Part shown: positions 10,342 to 21,545 of the stretch, in pieces | Position numbering within the stretch: the first letter of the stretch is position 1 | Layout of the letters: each line of letters starts with the position of its first letter | Assembly (NCBI GenBank): GCA_023213315.1 | Contig: JAKCPI010007782.1 | Location: forward strand, 1 to 64,000 | DNA: 64,000 nucleotides | From: Euborellia annulipes | Lineage: Eukaryota; Arthropoda; Insecta; Dermaptera; Anisolabididae | Reading direction: 5' to 3' | Made by a program: the position numbers and the translations under genes | Notes under the pieces: model-generated | What the model saw: the letters and a program-made list of their open reading frames with translations, nothing else | Databases searched by the model: none | Told to the model about the DNA's origin: nothing

Positions 10342-10530
10342 TTAGCCCGTGACCCGTGGCTCAGACAGAAGACAATAGCTTCTAGTGGCTTGGGGTTTCG
10401 GGTTGCTTCCCCTTCCAAGCGAGAAAAATTTATTTCATTTGAATTGGCTATCAATCATTTGAAATAAATAGGGATGGGGTCTAAATGGCCTTAGATGCCG
10501 AAAAAGACCTTGAATAAATAAAAAAAAATG
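10342..10530 (+). mobile_element. SINE family 2 copy
   Basis: tRNA-like head (GTGGCTCAGACAGAAG as A-box region, GGGTTGCTTCCCC as B-box region), body, then GATGCCGAAAAAGACCTTGA and a poly(A)-like tail. Confidence 0.6.
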
Positions 10531-10582
10531 AAAATTATAAATTATTTATATTTTTTTACCCTTTATCCAATACTTAAATAAT

Positions 10583-10800
10583 CTATATATAATAATAGCG
10601 GAGTGCCTGTCTGTCTGTCCGTACGTCTGTCTCACTCTGTTTGACTAACTTTCCGTTGGAATGACGAAATTTTGCAGTCTTATAGAGGACATAACGCAGA
10701 GTCCAGGAAAATTTTTTGAGTTATTAATTCCTAAAGTTACGATTTCTCCCATAGGAAATGTATAGAGAAATATTTATGCATTTTTTGGATTTTTTGTATT
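10583..10800 (+). mobile_element. Helitron 5' end, non-autonomous fragment
   Basis: Starts TCTATATATAATAATAGCGG followed by TGTCTGTCTGTCCG and the conserved TTTTTTGAGTTATTAATTCC; lacks a CTAG 3' end. The same block occurs inverted at 13865-14213, 16650-17387 and 29165-29248. Confidence 0.65.
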
Positions 10801-11102
10801 CCTTGATTTACATTTTTTTGTTTATTAAGGTTGCCCTTTGGATAGGAATTTTGCTTCATATATTTATTTCTAAATTAGACTATGTTGTATACCAACTACA
10901 GTATTATTCAACTTCCAAAAATATTGGTGCGTTCTAAATAGATTCAGATGTTGAAAAAAAAACCGGTTTAAAACCGGTTTACCGGTTTTCCGCTTTGTAA
11001 AAAACTGAAAAACCGGTTTTCAAAATTTTCCGGTTTTCCAAACCTAATCGTACCGTTTCAGTTAGTGACAGTCTATTATCTATGGGGGCATTTAATGAAG
11101 TC

Positions 11103-12090
11103 CAGTGGCGTAACCAGGGGGGGCGAGGGGGGCTCGAGCCCCCCCGCCCCAGGCGCATCGAGCCCTTGGCGCCCCCCCGAAACCGGCATAGGCGCCCTAC
11201 GGCCTCTAAGATATAGCCCAGCGAATGTGATTTTATCATATTCCTTTGATCGATTGGCTTAAAAAATTGATTGTTTTCTTTTAAAATTATATTACAACTT
11301 GAATTCTACTATTTTAAATGAATTTAATTCCAAAAATAATAAATAACGTATATAGAGGCTTTATAATTAAAATTTTTTTTTATTTTGCAATATATAAGCT
11401 TTAATTTGATGTTTTAAGGCTGTGGAGATTTACTCAGGATTCGTATAAGCCTTAATATTTAATTTTTGAAATTCAAAATTTTCTTAAACATGAAGGAATT
11501 GAGCTATGAGACTGAAATGTTATATTTAAGTTAAACACCCCCGGGACCGTGAAAATAAGCTTTTAATCAAAATCGGCCAAAAAGTACTAGTATTTTACTG
11601 ATGTAGTTTTTCAGTTTTTTTCGATTTTCTCAAAATGAAAGGGCTTTTACCATTCTTCAGGCCCGCCCGAGCCCGCCCGGAATTTTTTTCAAACCCGCCC
11701 ATTCCCGCCCGAGATTTAGTGAATGAATGAACGAACAAAATTTTCAATTTCTTTGTTATATTATGATAAAATACTCAATTTTAAAAAGTTTTTATTCTTT
11801 GATATTTTTCCGAAAACTGAATAGTTTTTGAAATAAACACAGAAAAAAACGACATTTTTCGTAAGAGCAAAGAAAAATCAAAACAAAATCATACAGGTGT
11901 CATTAAAAAAACATGTAAATATAAACAAATTCACTGAGGAAATTACAGGATGCAAGAAATTTGCCCGCCGAAGGCGGCAATTGCTCGCCGAAGGCGAGCA
12001 AGGGGGTCCAGGGGGCGGAGCCCCCTGGAAAATCGGCGCCCTAGTTAAGCTTCGCCCCCCCCCCGCCCTCAAAGGCTGGTTACGCCGCTG
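11103..12090. mobile_element. Non-autonomous hAT-type element (CAGTGGCGTAACCAG)
   Basis: Ends CAGTGGCGTAACCAG and CTGGTTACGCCGCTG; perfect 8-bp duplication ATGAAGTC at 11095-11102 and 12091-12098. Inside are a reversed family A fragment (about 11455-11640) and a piece of the CCCGCC-rich hAT seen at 52052-52379. Confidence 0.92.
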
Positions 12091-13443
12091 ATGAAGTCAT
12101 GTCTTTTATTGCTGTTGAGTTTATAACTAATGATGACCCTGTAATGGCTATAGTCTTTAACATTGTCTTTTATATAATAGTGTATAGAAAATCGCGTTTT
12201 TACAAAAGTATTAAAATAAAATATCGATATAGGTACTAATTAAAATTAAAAATTGAATAATTAAATCTCTCAATTATTATTTTATAATTAGTCATATATA
12301 TATTAAATTTCAACTTGCTTATTTTTGTTTTATAAAAAAATGTTTTAGGTTTTTTTTAAAATTTTTTCCTAAAAATGCAAACTGTAACCCATCAAACTCG
12401 CCCAAATTACACTAAAAAGACTAAGGAAAAGAGGAAATAAAATACTCTCGAAGCCTTTATTTCAAAAATTGTAAAGTACATTCGCCTAGTGCGAGTCATT
12501 GTATGAAAAGAAACATGAAATAAAAACTTGTTTTATTATTGCTTATTTTTGTCATTTATATGGATAGAGAAGAGATGTATTTATTTGCTAAAATAATGTG
12601 TTTTAAAATTATATTAATATAATTTAATTTTATATGTGAGTTTGTTTCTCATTTTTTTTATCCATCAGGTTATAAAAAGGGCAAAAAAAAGTCACGGAAT
12701 CACGTTTTTTTGACGTTTTAAAATATCGTCATCGGTCTGTGACATTAGTCCGTGATTTTTAGGTCATTTTGTCGTCAAACATAACGTCATTTCTGGTCAG
12801 TCTATGACCAGTTTCCGACGTCATTTTGACGAGTCTCTGCTAGCTGGGTTATTTTCTCGACTTCGGGGTTTGCCTATCTTCAAATATAAAATTTCAACCT
12901 CGTAGCTTTATTTCCTTCATGCTTAAAAATGTACACTCATTCACACACACAGACCAATTTGCGGGGACCAATTTTTTTTTTTTTTGACTCAGGGGACCTC
13001 AAATAAGGAATATCCATCAAAATTTCTACATCGAATTTTTGACATGATCGCAATACTTTCTTTCTCTATATATTTCATATATAGGGTAAGAGAAAGTAAA
13101 AATAATATTACTACAAATTTACTTAAAAAGAATAAAGAGAGAAGGAATATAAGATAATGTTTATAAAAAGAAAATATGAAATATTTTAGCTTCTTTCACT
13201 TCTTGAAACCGTTATTAGAAGAATTTTCTTTTAAATCAGGAGGGAAGAGGGCTTTATCACAAGAGATAGAAATGTTTATTTAACCCGAGGGGCGAATATT
13301 GCCGTGTCAGCTTTAGGAGATATTCTTGCCAGTTCAAAAAAAAAAAAAAAAAAAAAAAGGCTTAATAAATTTATCACAAACAAATATAATGAATTGTAGA
13401 AAGAAAACGAATGAATATTTCAAAATAAAATTGACATATTGAA

Positions 13444-13603
13444 ATGGGCATAACTAGATAATTGGGGGGAGGGGATGGGACCAGCCATCCTCCTGGAAAA
13501 CTCCATATTTTCTCAATTTTTCTTGGCAGAGGCTTTCTTGGTGGGGGAGGGGGGGCATGAGCCATCTGGGAGCCCGCGCTCCCCCCCCCCCCTCTAGCTA
13601 CGC
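13444..13603. mobile_element. hAT-type relic
   Basis: GGGCATAACTAG ... CTAGCTACGCCC inverted ends around G- and C-runs, same style as 53171-53413; no clear target duplication. Confidence 0.45.
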
Positions 13604-13864
13604 CCAGGCATAATGAATCCTTAATGGGCCAAATCTCATATTATTATTATAATTGTATAGAATTGATTTTATGTTTTTGCACCATCTCATATTAGAATCA
13701 AAATAATGAAATTTTTCATTGTATATAGTGTGACTTAAATAAATCATCAGTGATCGAAACCAGGAGAATTTTGTGCACTTTGTGATCGTCAAGTAATAAA
13801 AAATTTTGAAATAAGGCCAAAGTTTCGGTTTCGGCCAAAAACCAGCTGAAACTTCGGACTAGAT

Positions 13865-14213
13865 CCCTGCCAGCTGGCTTAGGGCCCCCTGCGGCGGACC
13901 TTCGCCTTTTCTTAATTATGAGAAGCTCTCATGTCTAGACAGGGCGGCTTCGTACCCCTGGACCTCCCTCGCCTTTATTTATTCATAGAATACACAATGG
14001 AAAGAATACATAAATATTTTTCTAGAGAAATCATAACTTTTGGAATTAATAACTCAAAAAGTTATAGGAATTTCGGGATGAAAATAATTTTCCTGTAATC
14101 CCTAGAAGGTCGTCTTTAAGCATAAAAAATTTCGTTTGAAAATTCCAACGAGAAGTTGCCCAAATAGAGCGTGACAGACAGACGGACATTAGCGAATTAT
14201 ATAAATAGAAGAT
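13865..14213 (-). mobile_element. Helitron fragment
   Basis: Minus-strand copy: GACAGACAGACGGACATTAG then TATAAATAGA is the 5' end reversed; contains GAGTTATTAATTCCAAAAGT reversed and the CTTAATTATGAGAAG block shared with 16650-17387 and 27160-27240. Confidence 0.6.
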
Positions 14214-14350
14214 ATGTATTCGTTGAGATTAAAAAAAAATTATTTATTTGCAATAGAAATAAAATTTAATTTTCGCGATCATTTATTCGGCGCTCCCTTT
14301 TTGACGGGTTTAAAGGGGTCATCATAAGAAAAATGTTGAGAAAATATTCA

Positions 14351-14381
14351 AAAAAAAATAATAATAATAATAATAATAATA
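14351..14381. repeat. AAT microsatellite
   Basis: About ten AAT units. Confidence 0.85.
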
Positions 14382-14394
14382 CAATTAGATAGAG

Positions 14395-14545
14395 TTGAGT
14401 TTAAAACGATTTTATTTTCTAAAGGGGCTCGCCCCCGCCCGCGTCCGTCTGTCGCCGTCTGTCCGCTCTGTTTGCCACTTCCCGTGGAATTTTGAAACGA
14501 AATTGCGTCAAAGGACGTTGGGGCCCGGAAATCGGGCGAACACTT
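14395..14545 (+). mobile_element. Helitron-like 5' relic
   Basis: CGTCCGTCTGTCGCCGTCTG and TTGCCACTTCCCGTGGAATT recall the Helitron 5' block; degenerate and GC-rich. Confidence 0.35.
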
Positions 14546-14639
14546 TTTGTCTCATTAAAAATTATTTTCTTTTGATTTAATATATAAAAAATTCAATTAT
14601 TAATACATTCTTTCTATATTCTTATAGCTTTTTAATTAA

Positions 14640-14990
14640 AAAAGTTGGCTCTTTGCCATTTAGCAATTTGTTAATGTTCTATGGGAAAAGGTGTTCAGCC
14701 AATCAAAATCCATCCTTTCATAAGAGCAGTAAGCAGATGGGGCTCGAGTCTAACCTCGGCTTTATCTTCAATAGCTCAATCCAGAGGACCTCATTCGAGC
14801 TCCGGCTCGAGTGAAGTTAACATACCCCGTGTCAAAATTTTCAATTGTGTATTCCACGCGTCATTTGCACCATGGCGTCGATTGAAGGCAGTCGCTCTGG
14901 GACCCACGCTCCTTGAAAAAATCGCATTTCTTTCAAACTTCATGACCAATTTAGGTAATTTTCAGTTCATTCGTTATATTAATTCTTGAT
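14640..14990 (+). other. Unexplained single-copy stretch with an open frame
   Basis: From ATG 14681 a frame stays open for 91 codons to a donor-like TTTAG|gtaatt at 14953/14954. It is Ser/Arg-rich (SSLTSALSSIAQSRG) without a recognised domain. A CCAATCAAAA box precedes it by 15 bp of the ATG region. Base composition is higher in GC than the surroundings. Could be a 5' exon or promoter region; function unknown. Confidence 0.25.
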
Positions 14991-15309
14991 TTACATATTT
15001 ATTAAGTATAAAAATAGTTTCTTAACAAAAATATTTTATCATATATTAAATACTGTAATAATTGCTAGCCAATGCAATGAATATAAAAAATATTAATTAG
15101 GCCTATCTATTATATTTAAAAGCATACTCTTTTTTATTTAGTATAAATAGTAATTGAGATAATTATAGTTAAGCTTTAGTCAGGATTTTATTTGTTTATT
15201 TATTAAAAGATCCCGTCTTACCATGTGTTCAAAGCCTAAGTTACTTGAATTAACATAATACAATCAGTTTCACATCTATATAATCTTAAAGACAGGGCTT
15301 GGAGTTGCC

Positions 15310-15570
15310 AAATTTTTTACTTTCTCTTACCTATATATGAATATATATAGAGAGAATGGATTGGATTCATGTCAAACGAAGTCGAGATTTTGGTGGATAT
15401 ACACGTTTTGAGGTCCTCTGAGTCCAAGAAAGTGGTTTTTGCAACATGGTCTGACTTTATGAGTGTGTGGGTGTTCAATTTAAAGCATGAAGAAATTGAG
15501 CTAGTAGCTTGAAATTTGATATTTAAGGAAAACTCAAAAAATATTAGAGCTTGATTCATGAAATTTTCTG
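15310..15570 (-). repeat. Family A 3' end
   Basis: TTTTTACTTTCTCTTACC, the 3' hairpin, then GATGTCGAGATTTTGGTGGA and later body words in reverse order. Confidence 0.75.
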
Positions 15571-15907
15571 AGCTTGTAGTTCATCATTCAAAGGGGTATA
15601 TTGGTTCCAAAAATTCAGTACCCCTAAAATTGACGTTTTCTGAAAAATCAAAAGCTATCATTCAAATTAGTGGATTAAAATGATTTCATTACATGCATTA
15701 CAGAGATACCCCAAATATTTAAAGAATTTTAAAAAGTTTTTGAAAGTACTCAGTAGCGATATCAAAAAGAAGGGGTTGGTGGGGGGGGGGGAGGCAGGGG
15801 CAGGACAGATTCTCATCTTACCAAAATTCTGGGACCTCCACTGATCGTGTTTGAAGCTAAAATTAGAATTTTGCAAAATTTCATAATTATTTTCGCACCG
15901 CGCGCCC

Positions 15908-15935
<28 letters not shown>
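15908..15935. repeat. GT microsatellite
   Basis: About 14 GT units. Confidence 0.9.
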
Positions 15936-15938
<3 letters not shown>

Positions 15939-16374
15939 AGTTAATGCTTACATCTTAAAATTCTAATTTTTTAATTTATTTCAGTTGCTAATAAATCAAA
16001 AATCCCAAAAAATAATGCTAGAGATTATTTTACTGTATTTCTTAAAGGTTTTTTAGTGTTGGGAATAATAAAGAAAAAATTATGAATGTTTTTTTTAAAT
16101 CATCAAAATTTTTTATATCTTTAGATAATGGAAAATAAAATTGAATAAAATTCTTACCTCAAATCATTCAGATAAGGAATTATTAAAAAAGAAATATTTT
16201 TATTTTCTGTTTGAATTAATAAATATCAATCATATTATAAATACTTCATTTGCTTTAATTGGGAAATGATATAGTTATCCCTCTATGCTCACACACACAC
16301 ACACACACATACCATTCTCACACGGACGAATATATATAGATATACTTTTCTATATGGTTTTAAACTTGTTACAG

Positions 16375-16498
16375 CAGGTTCAGAGCGGCTTCCAATCTGG
16401 CTAACAGGTCTCTAGTCTTTAGTGAAGTGATAGATTCGCCACAGTTAACATTCCAAAATTCACGCTGGTCGTCTTTATGTCCAGAAATCTTTTATTTG
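16375..16498 (+). CDS. Candidate internal exon of an unidentified gene
   Basis: Acceptor aacttgttacag ends at 16374 and donor G|gtgagt follows 16498. One of three frames is open through all 41 codons, beginning RFRAASNLANRSLVFSEV and ending SSLCPEIFYL; the other two contain stops. Enters needing two carried bases, exits in phase 0. No domain recognised and no other copy seen in the window, so it is not an obvious repeat. A Helitron begins 150 bp downstream. Confidence 0.35.
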
Positions 16499-16649
16499 GT
16501 GAGTAGCTCTTAAAATTTTTATCATTATAATTTATTTTTAAAATATATATATCCTGATATTTAAATCTTTGATGAAATCAAAGAATTAATTATTAAAACA
16601 TGAAAATGAATTATTTCATTTCTTTTGATCTGAAATTAATTAAATCTAG

Positions 16650-17387
16650 CCGCGGCGCCCCCCCCCTGACCCGCCTGCGGTGGATCCTCGCCTTTTCTTA
16701 ATTATGAGATGCTTCACGTCTAGACAGGGGGCTTAGTCCCCCTGGACCCCCTCAGCTGGCTTGGGCCAGTCAACTTTTTTTTTTTTTTTTTTTTTTAAAC
16801 AATCACACTTTTTTCTCATTCACACTCGCACTCACACACACATTCACACAGTTTTTTCGGCAACTTAGGCCATTCAGGAATTTGACGACAACCGTTATTA
16901 TTTATAATATCTATTGTGGGTCCAGGCATTTGGATACCAAATGGCTTAAATAAAATCATCCAAACCCACGACGTGCCTGCTTGAAGATTCGTTTACATTC
17001 ATGGAGTACACAAATGAAAAGAATACATAAAATATTTATCTATATATTTCCTATGCGAGAAATCGTAACTTTAAGAATTCACACACACATTCACTCAGTC
17101 TTTTCGGCAACTCAGGCCATTTAAGACTTTAGACGATAACCGTTGTAATTAATATATATTATTGGGGGTTCAGGCATTTCTATTTAAGCCATCTGGTATC
17201 CAAATGGCTAACTTTAAGAATTAATAACTCAAAAAGTTAAAGTTATAGAAATTTCGCAATGAAAATAATTTTCCTGTAATCCCGAGAAGGACCTCTTTAT
17301 TGCATATAAAATTTCATCGGAAAGTTGCCCAAATAGAACGTGACAGACAGACAGACAGACGGACATTAGCGAATTATATATATAATA
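16650..17387 (-). mobile_element. Non-autonomous Helitron with SINE insertions
   Basis: Reading the minus strand it starts near TATATATAATTCGCTAATGT with CTGTCTGTCTGTCTGTC and ends GGCGCCGCGGCTAGA, i.e. a CTAG 3' terminus. The interior is split by SINE family 1 sequence (about 16775-17215). No Rep/helicase sequence. Confidence 0.65.
16775..17215 (-). mobile_element. SINE family 1, two partial copies
   Basis: A T run, CTCATTCACACTCGCACTC, CTTTTCGGCAACTTAGGCC-type core repeated at 16852 and 17098, and CAAATGGCTTAAATAAAATC. Confidence 0.6.
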
Positions 17388-17425
17388 TGGTCTCGAGTCA
17401 AATAGACTGTGTCTCTTTATTAAAT

Positions 17426-17560
17426 ACTAGCCGCAATGCCCACTTTCGGTAGGTTTCTTTCAAGGGGCTCAATGCATCCCTTAAATTTCCGAGGATTGTA
17501 ATCTCCCCCTGACTTTTTTATAAGGGCAAACTATTAATACATAGTAGAAGGATAAATGGC
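17426..17560 (-). mobile_element. Second Helitron 3' end
   Basis: ACTAGCCGCAATGCCCAC is the reverse of a CTAGT terminus preceded by a GC-rich hairpin. Confidence 0.45.
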
Positions 17561-17744
17561 GCAAACTCTGCCCAGCACTAGACATCTATACCGCGATTCT
17601 TATAAATTTATTTTTATTCCAAACACATTGAGAAGGCAACTTTGTTTTTGCAAAATAGTTCCTTGTTCATTTATTATTATTAGTCAAAGTTAGACTCGCA
17701 TAGCCTGTTGGTCCTTATGAAATGATAATAAATAATTTACACAA

Positions 17745-17860
17745 TTCCGCCATTCGACCTTTTGTTGACACGCTTCAGCTTGCTGAGAATGGTCGTATAT
17801 CTGACCGAAACGTCGACTTCAAGTGATTAATAAGCCAAATAAACTTAGCTACAATCGCTC
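17745..17860 (+). repeat. Penelope-like untranslated-region relic
   Basis: CTGAGAATGGTCGTATATCT then GACCGAAACGTCGACTT: stem GGTC/GACC before CGAAACGTC. Confidence 0.5.
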
Positions 17861-18600
17861 TTTTCTCTCTTCCTTACTACAATATCTACTTAGCTATCCA
17901 CCTCACTCTAATTTATTTTTTTGAGAATTTTTGTTAAAATTTTTAATAATTTTTATAAATGCCTTTATTAAGGTACTAACTGCACAAAACTCTCCTTATA
18001 GATACCTCAGATAGCTAATTATATACAAACAAATTTTTTTTTAATTCGAAGGATAAGCGTGTTCTTGTTTACTAAAATGATAATTTGCTATTTGTCCGAT
18101 ACGTTTGCTAGTTGACGAGAAGTTAAGCAACATGCTCTAAAAGAAATAAGAATTTTTTATTAAATATTTTTTCATTTTCCTTGCCAAATGAATACGGTAG
18201 TAGACTTCGTGCTAGCAGATAATATTTCCATAAATTTGTCATTTTCTGTTTTTAATAATATGGGCCAGGCCAGAGAGCTTCTCCTTCTCTCTACCCCTAT
18301 TGATCTATTGAAAGTTTAAGTTAAATTAAATTAAAAAGTTAGTAGTTTCTTATTGGTCAAGATGGTGATTGAGAATATAAATAAAACTAAAAATTACAGT
18401 TTTATATTTCAGAGCATTTTTGGACAGAGAAAGAAACTATTGACTTTTTAATTTAATTTAACTATTGATCACTGGGATGGATATCCAGCATAGATCCTTA
18501 GGTTTGATTCCTATTCACCCTCTCGCCTTGTTTTATATTGTAATTAATTATATTTTTCGAAGGATTTATCTATAGATCTACCTTTATATAAATACAGTTG
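17861..18600. other. No recognised feature
   Basis: AT-rich; a weak tandem impression around 18300-18480 only. Confidence 0.4.
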
Positions 18601-18604
18601 TATT

Positions 18605-19145
18605 TTTATTACTTTCTCTTACCTCTATCTATACATGTTAATATATAGAAAGAGAAAGTATTTGATTCATGTCAAAAATTCGATGTCGAGATTTTGATGG
18701 ATATAGACGTTTTGAGGTCCTCTGAATCCAAAAAAGTGGTTTTAGCGACATGGTCTGTCTGTCTATGTGTTTGTGTGTGTCTGTCTAGGTTCAAGCCTGA
18801 AGGAATTGAGTAGGAGGTTGAAAGGTTATATTTAAGTTAAACACCCTCCGGGAGCGTGAATCAAAATCGGCCAAAAAGTACTAGTACTTTACTGATGTAG
18901 TTTTTCAGTGTTTTTTTTTTTTTTCGATTTTTTCAAAATTCGCTCCAACAATTTTTTTTTTAATTCATAAATCAACTATTTTTTAGATGCTCTTTAAAAT
19001 GTATATTCTCATTTTGTCATTGAAATCTTTTGAAGACCACTTTACTCTTGTATTTCATAGGAAAGATAGAAGAAATGGTTGCCATGGTAACAAAATATAA
19101 ATATTTTCCCATGCTTATAAATTTTACCTCTTGAATTCTAATACA
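18605..19145 (-). repeat. Family A copy lacking the 5' hairpin
   Basis: ATTACTTTCTCTTACC hairpin, GATGTCGAGATTTTGATGGA, palindrome AAAGTACTAGTACTTT-type core near 18880, and GTTGCCATGGTAACAAAATA. Confidence 0.85.
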
Positions 19146-19419
19146 TGTAGGGACACGAAAAAAGTATCGATACTTTTGATCCGATACTAGTACTTTTTAT
19201 TACTCGATACTTTTTTTGAATACTTTACTCATATGAGTTCTTGATTGCCGGTATCGAATGAAAAGTAATTTCTTTTTTTTTTTTAGTTTTTTCGGCATCT
19301 TAGGCCATATAGATTTTAAACGTTACACAAATATTTTAATTACATTTCTGAAAAGAATTGCATGTTCTTTTATTTATTTATTTATTTTTTATTTTTATTT
19401 TTTTTTTTTTGCTCGAGAA

Positions 19420-20070
19420 AAATCTGGTGTGACTGGTCGCAATGCACACAACTTTCTATTACCTTCAGCAATTGAAAGATGCGTTCTGTGCTTGTCACAC
19501 GAGATATTTTGTGTCAACTTATACTTAGTTTCCTGCAATATATTAGAATTCAAGATATCAAATTTAAATACATGCATTATATTCTGTTACGATGGCTTCT
19601 ACTTTTCCTATGAAGTACAAAAGTAAAGCGGGCTTCAAACAATTTTGTCTATAAAATAAGAATATACATTTTAAAGAGCATGTAAAATATAATTGTTTTT
19701 TTAAACAAAATCGTTAAAACCAATTGTGAGAAAAATAAAAAAAATACTTCTATCAGGGGCGTATTTAAGGGGGGGGGGGGGCCGAGGGGGCCCGGGCCCC
19801 CCCCCCCGAAATTTCCCAAACACATATACATATATAGGGATATACAGACATCAGCGCAACAAATTTTTCCGCAGGATGGACAACTTTGGTTCCGCAATAG
19901 AAAAAATGTTCCTCAAAAAATTTCCTGTGAAAAAAAGTATAGTTTCTTAAAAAAAAAATTTTTCTCAGAAAAATTTTTGAGTTCGGGCCCCCCCCTCCCC
20001 CCCCGTAAAAATTTCTATATGCGCCCTGACTTCTATATATATTTCATATATTGGGTAAGAGAAAGTAAAA
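19420..20070 (+). repeat. Family A copy interrupted by a hAT element
   Basis: 5' hairpin 19424-19510, body to 19753, then after the insertion TATATATTTCATATATTGGG and TAAGAGAAAGTAAAA. Confidence 0.85.
19754..20028. mobile_element. Non-autonomous hAT-type element (CAGGGGCGTATTTAAG)
   Basis: Ends CAGGGGCGTATTTAAG and CTATATGCGCCCTG; perfect 8-bp duplication ACTTCTAT at 19746-19753 and 20029-20036; long G and C runs just inside both ends. Confidence 0.92.
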
Positions 20071-20569
20071 GTTGAAAAAATACATCAGTAAAGTATTAGT
20101 ACTATTTGGTCGATTGGAATGAAATTCCTGCACATGCTAGGGACATGAATACCTAGCTAAAGTATATAAAGTATCGAGAGTTCTTTCCTTATTGAGTTAT
20201 TTAGATTAATCCCCATTTTTTGATATTTCTGTTGAAATTCATTCAAATGATTGTGAAAATGACGTAAATTCAAGCTAAAAGGGAATCACCTCCTTTTAAT
20301 GGCAATTTCAAGAAAAGCAATAAAACAGGCATTTAAAAGCAATAAAATTTCCTTCAGAGAAATTTACATAAATATTATGTTTTGTTATTTTAACTGGAAT
20401 TGATCTTCTTGAAATTTAAGATTTTTCCACAATAAATTAAATTAATTTCAAGTGAAATATCAAAAAATGTGGATTAATGGGAATTACTCAAAAACGAAAA
20501 AACTCTCGATACTCAAATTGTATACTTAAGCCAAGTACTTAAGTCGCAAGTATTTCATGAAATTTCAAT

Positions 20570-20710
20570 CACATCAGCCAAAGGGTACTAGTACTTTACT
20601 AATGTATTTTTTCAATTTTTTTTTTTTTTTCAAAATTCGCTCTAACGATTTCGATTAAATTTCAAAAGTCATTTATTTTTTAGATACTCTTTAACTCTTT
20701 AAAAAGTATA
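20570..20710 (-). repeat. Family A fragment
   Basis: GGGTACTAGTACTTTACTAA through CAAAATTCGCTCTAACGATT and TTTTTTAGATACTCTTTAA. Confidence 0.75.
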
Positions 20711-20749
20711 ACAATAAAACTTTACGTGAAAATAGTTTGAGTACACTTT

Positions 20750-20914
20750 ACGCTGCGATTCAACCCTGGGGAGGGGGGTTGAACCTCCAGGAAGCCCTGG
20801 CGATCATTACTCTGAGGAAGGGGGCATATATCGCACTGATCTTCCGGTGTGCCCTTTGATCGACGTTAGGAGTCTAAAATGACGAAAAGACTTAAAAAAA
20901 AAAAAAAAAAAAAA
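20750..20914 (+). mobile_element. Candidate SINE with poly(A) tail
   Basis: GC-richer 145 bp with GATCTTCCGGTGTGCCCTTT, ending TCTAAAATGACGAAAAGACT and a long A run; the end resembles the SINE family 1/2 core. Confidence 0.45.
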
Positions 20915-21360
20915 TACTCATACTTAAAAACATACTCGATACTTACTGGTATCGATACTTTATTTTCTAGACCACATCCCTAGTCACACCAAATTTTTTT
21001 CTATATTTCTTTTCTATTTGATAATTTTCCTCCTAAAATTGTTTACTTTTTTATTTCAATTTTTTTACACAAATTATTTTGATAGTTTCATTTAGTACGT
21101 TGAACTCAGAAAAATATTTCCGCTTTTTTTTTTTTTTGCTTTGAATGAATCATTCAATTTGTTACCTTATCAAATAAAAAAATATGGGCTTTACTCACAC
21201 ACGATACAAATTTACTTTTTAATATTAATAAAACCAACATAGCTAAATATGAATGGAATTTAATATAGGAAAAATAATATTAATAGGATATACTACTCGC
21301 GCCACCCACCTTGGGCGGTCTTCGCGCGTGCCCAGGGGACCTTCTCTCCTCTTAATCCTC

Positions 21361-21508
21361 CAAGGGCGGATCCAGAGGTGTTTCTCGGGGGAGGGGGTAA
21401 TCTGGTGTGACTGGTCGCACAGCACACTATTTTTTTCTTAATTTCGGAAATTTAAAGGCGCATTCTGTACTTGTTTGCCAGAATATAAATGCAAAACAAA
21501 TTTTTAAG

Positions 21509-21545
<37 letters not shown>

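Larger units (their letters stand above)
10194..11046. mobile_element. hAT-type element rich in ACCGGTTT
   Basis: Ends TAGGGTTTGGACACCGG and CCGGTTTTCCAAACCTA; 8-bp duplication ATCGTACC at 10186-10193 and 11047-11054. Contains a SINE (10342-10530) and a Helitron end (10583-10800). No transposase remains. Confidence 0.85.
9906..12848. mobile_element. Terminal-inverted-repeat transposon, CCCAGGTAGCAGA ends
   Basis: Ends CCCAGGTAGCAGA and TCTGCTAGCTGGG begin inverted repeats of over 50 bp (both contain CTCGTCAAAATGACGTC). The split family A copy fixes the borders and shows a 2-bp TT duplication. The non-nested remainder is about 1.1 kb without coding sequence; two hAT elements sit inside. Superfamily not assigned. 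Confidence 0.8.
9605..13106 (+). repeat. Family A copy split by a 2.9-kb transposon
   Basis: Left part 9605-9905 (GTTACCATGGCAACCATTTC ... GATTTTGTTTAAAAAGCTT) and right part 12849-13106 (TTATTTTC ... GGTAAGAGAAAGTAAAA) join into the normal family A body once the insertion 9906-12848 and one TT are removed. Confidence 0.85.
19149..20983. mobile_element. Putative hAT-type element with TAGGGA ends, heavily nested
   Basis: TAGGGACACGAAAAAAGTAT and ATACTTTATTTTCTAGACCA...CATCCCTA are inverted, both bearing ATCGATAC near the ends. No matching 8-bp duplication, so borders are less certain. Inside: family A (19420-20070), a hAT (19754-20028), a reversed family A piece and a SINE. Confidence 0.45.

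Noticed and set aside
15667..15876. Minus-strand frame of 69 codons
   Set aside because: Pro/Ser-rich reading of a G run; no splice or domain support.
19258..19626. 122-codon frame
   Set aside because: Begins with Phe/Tyr from T runs and continues through the family A hairpin.
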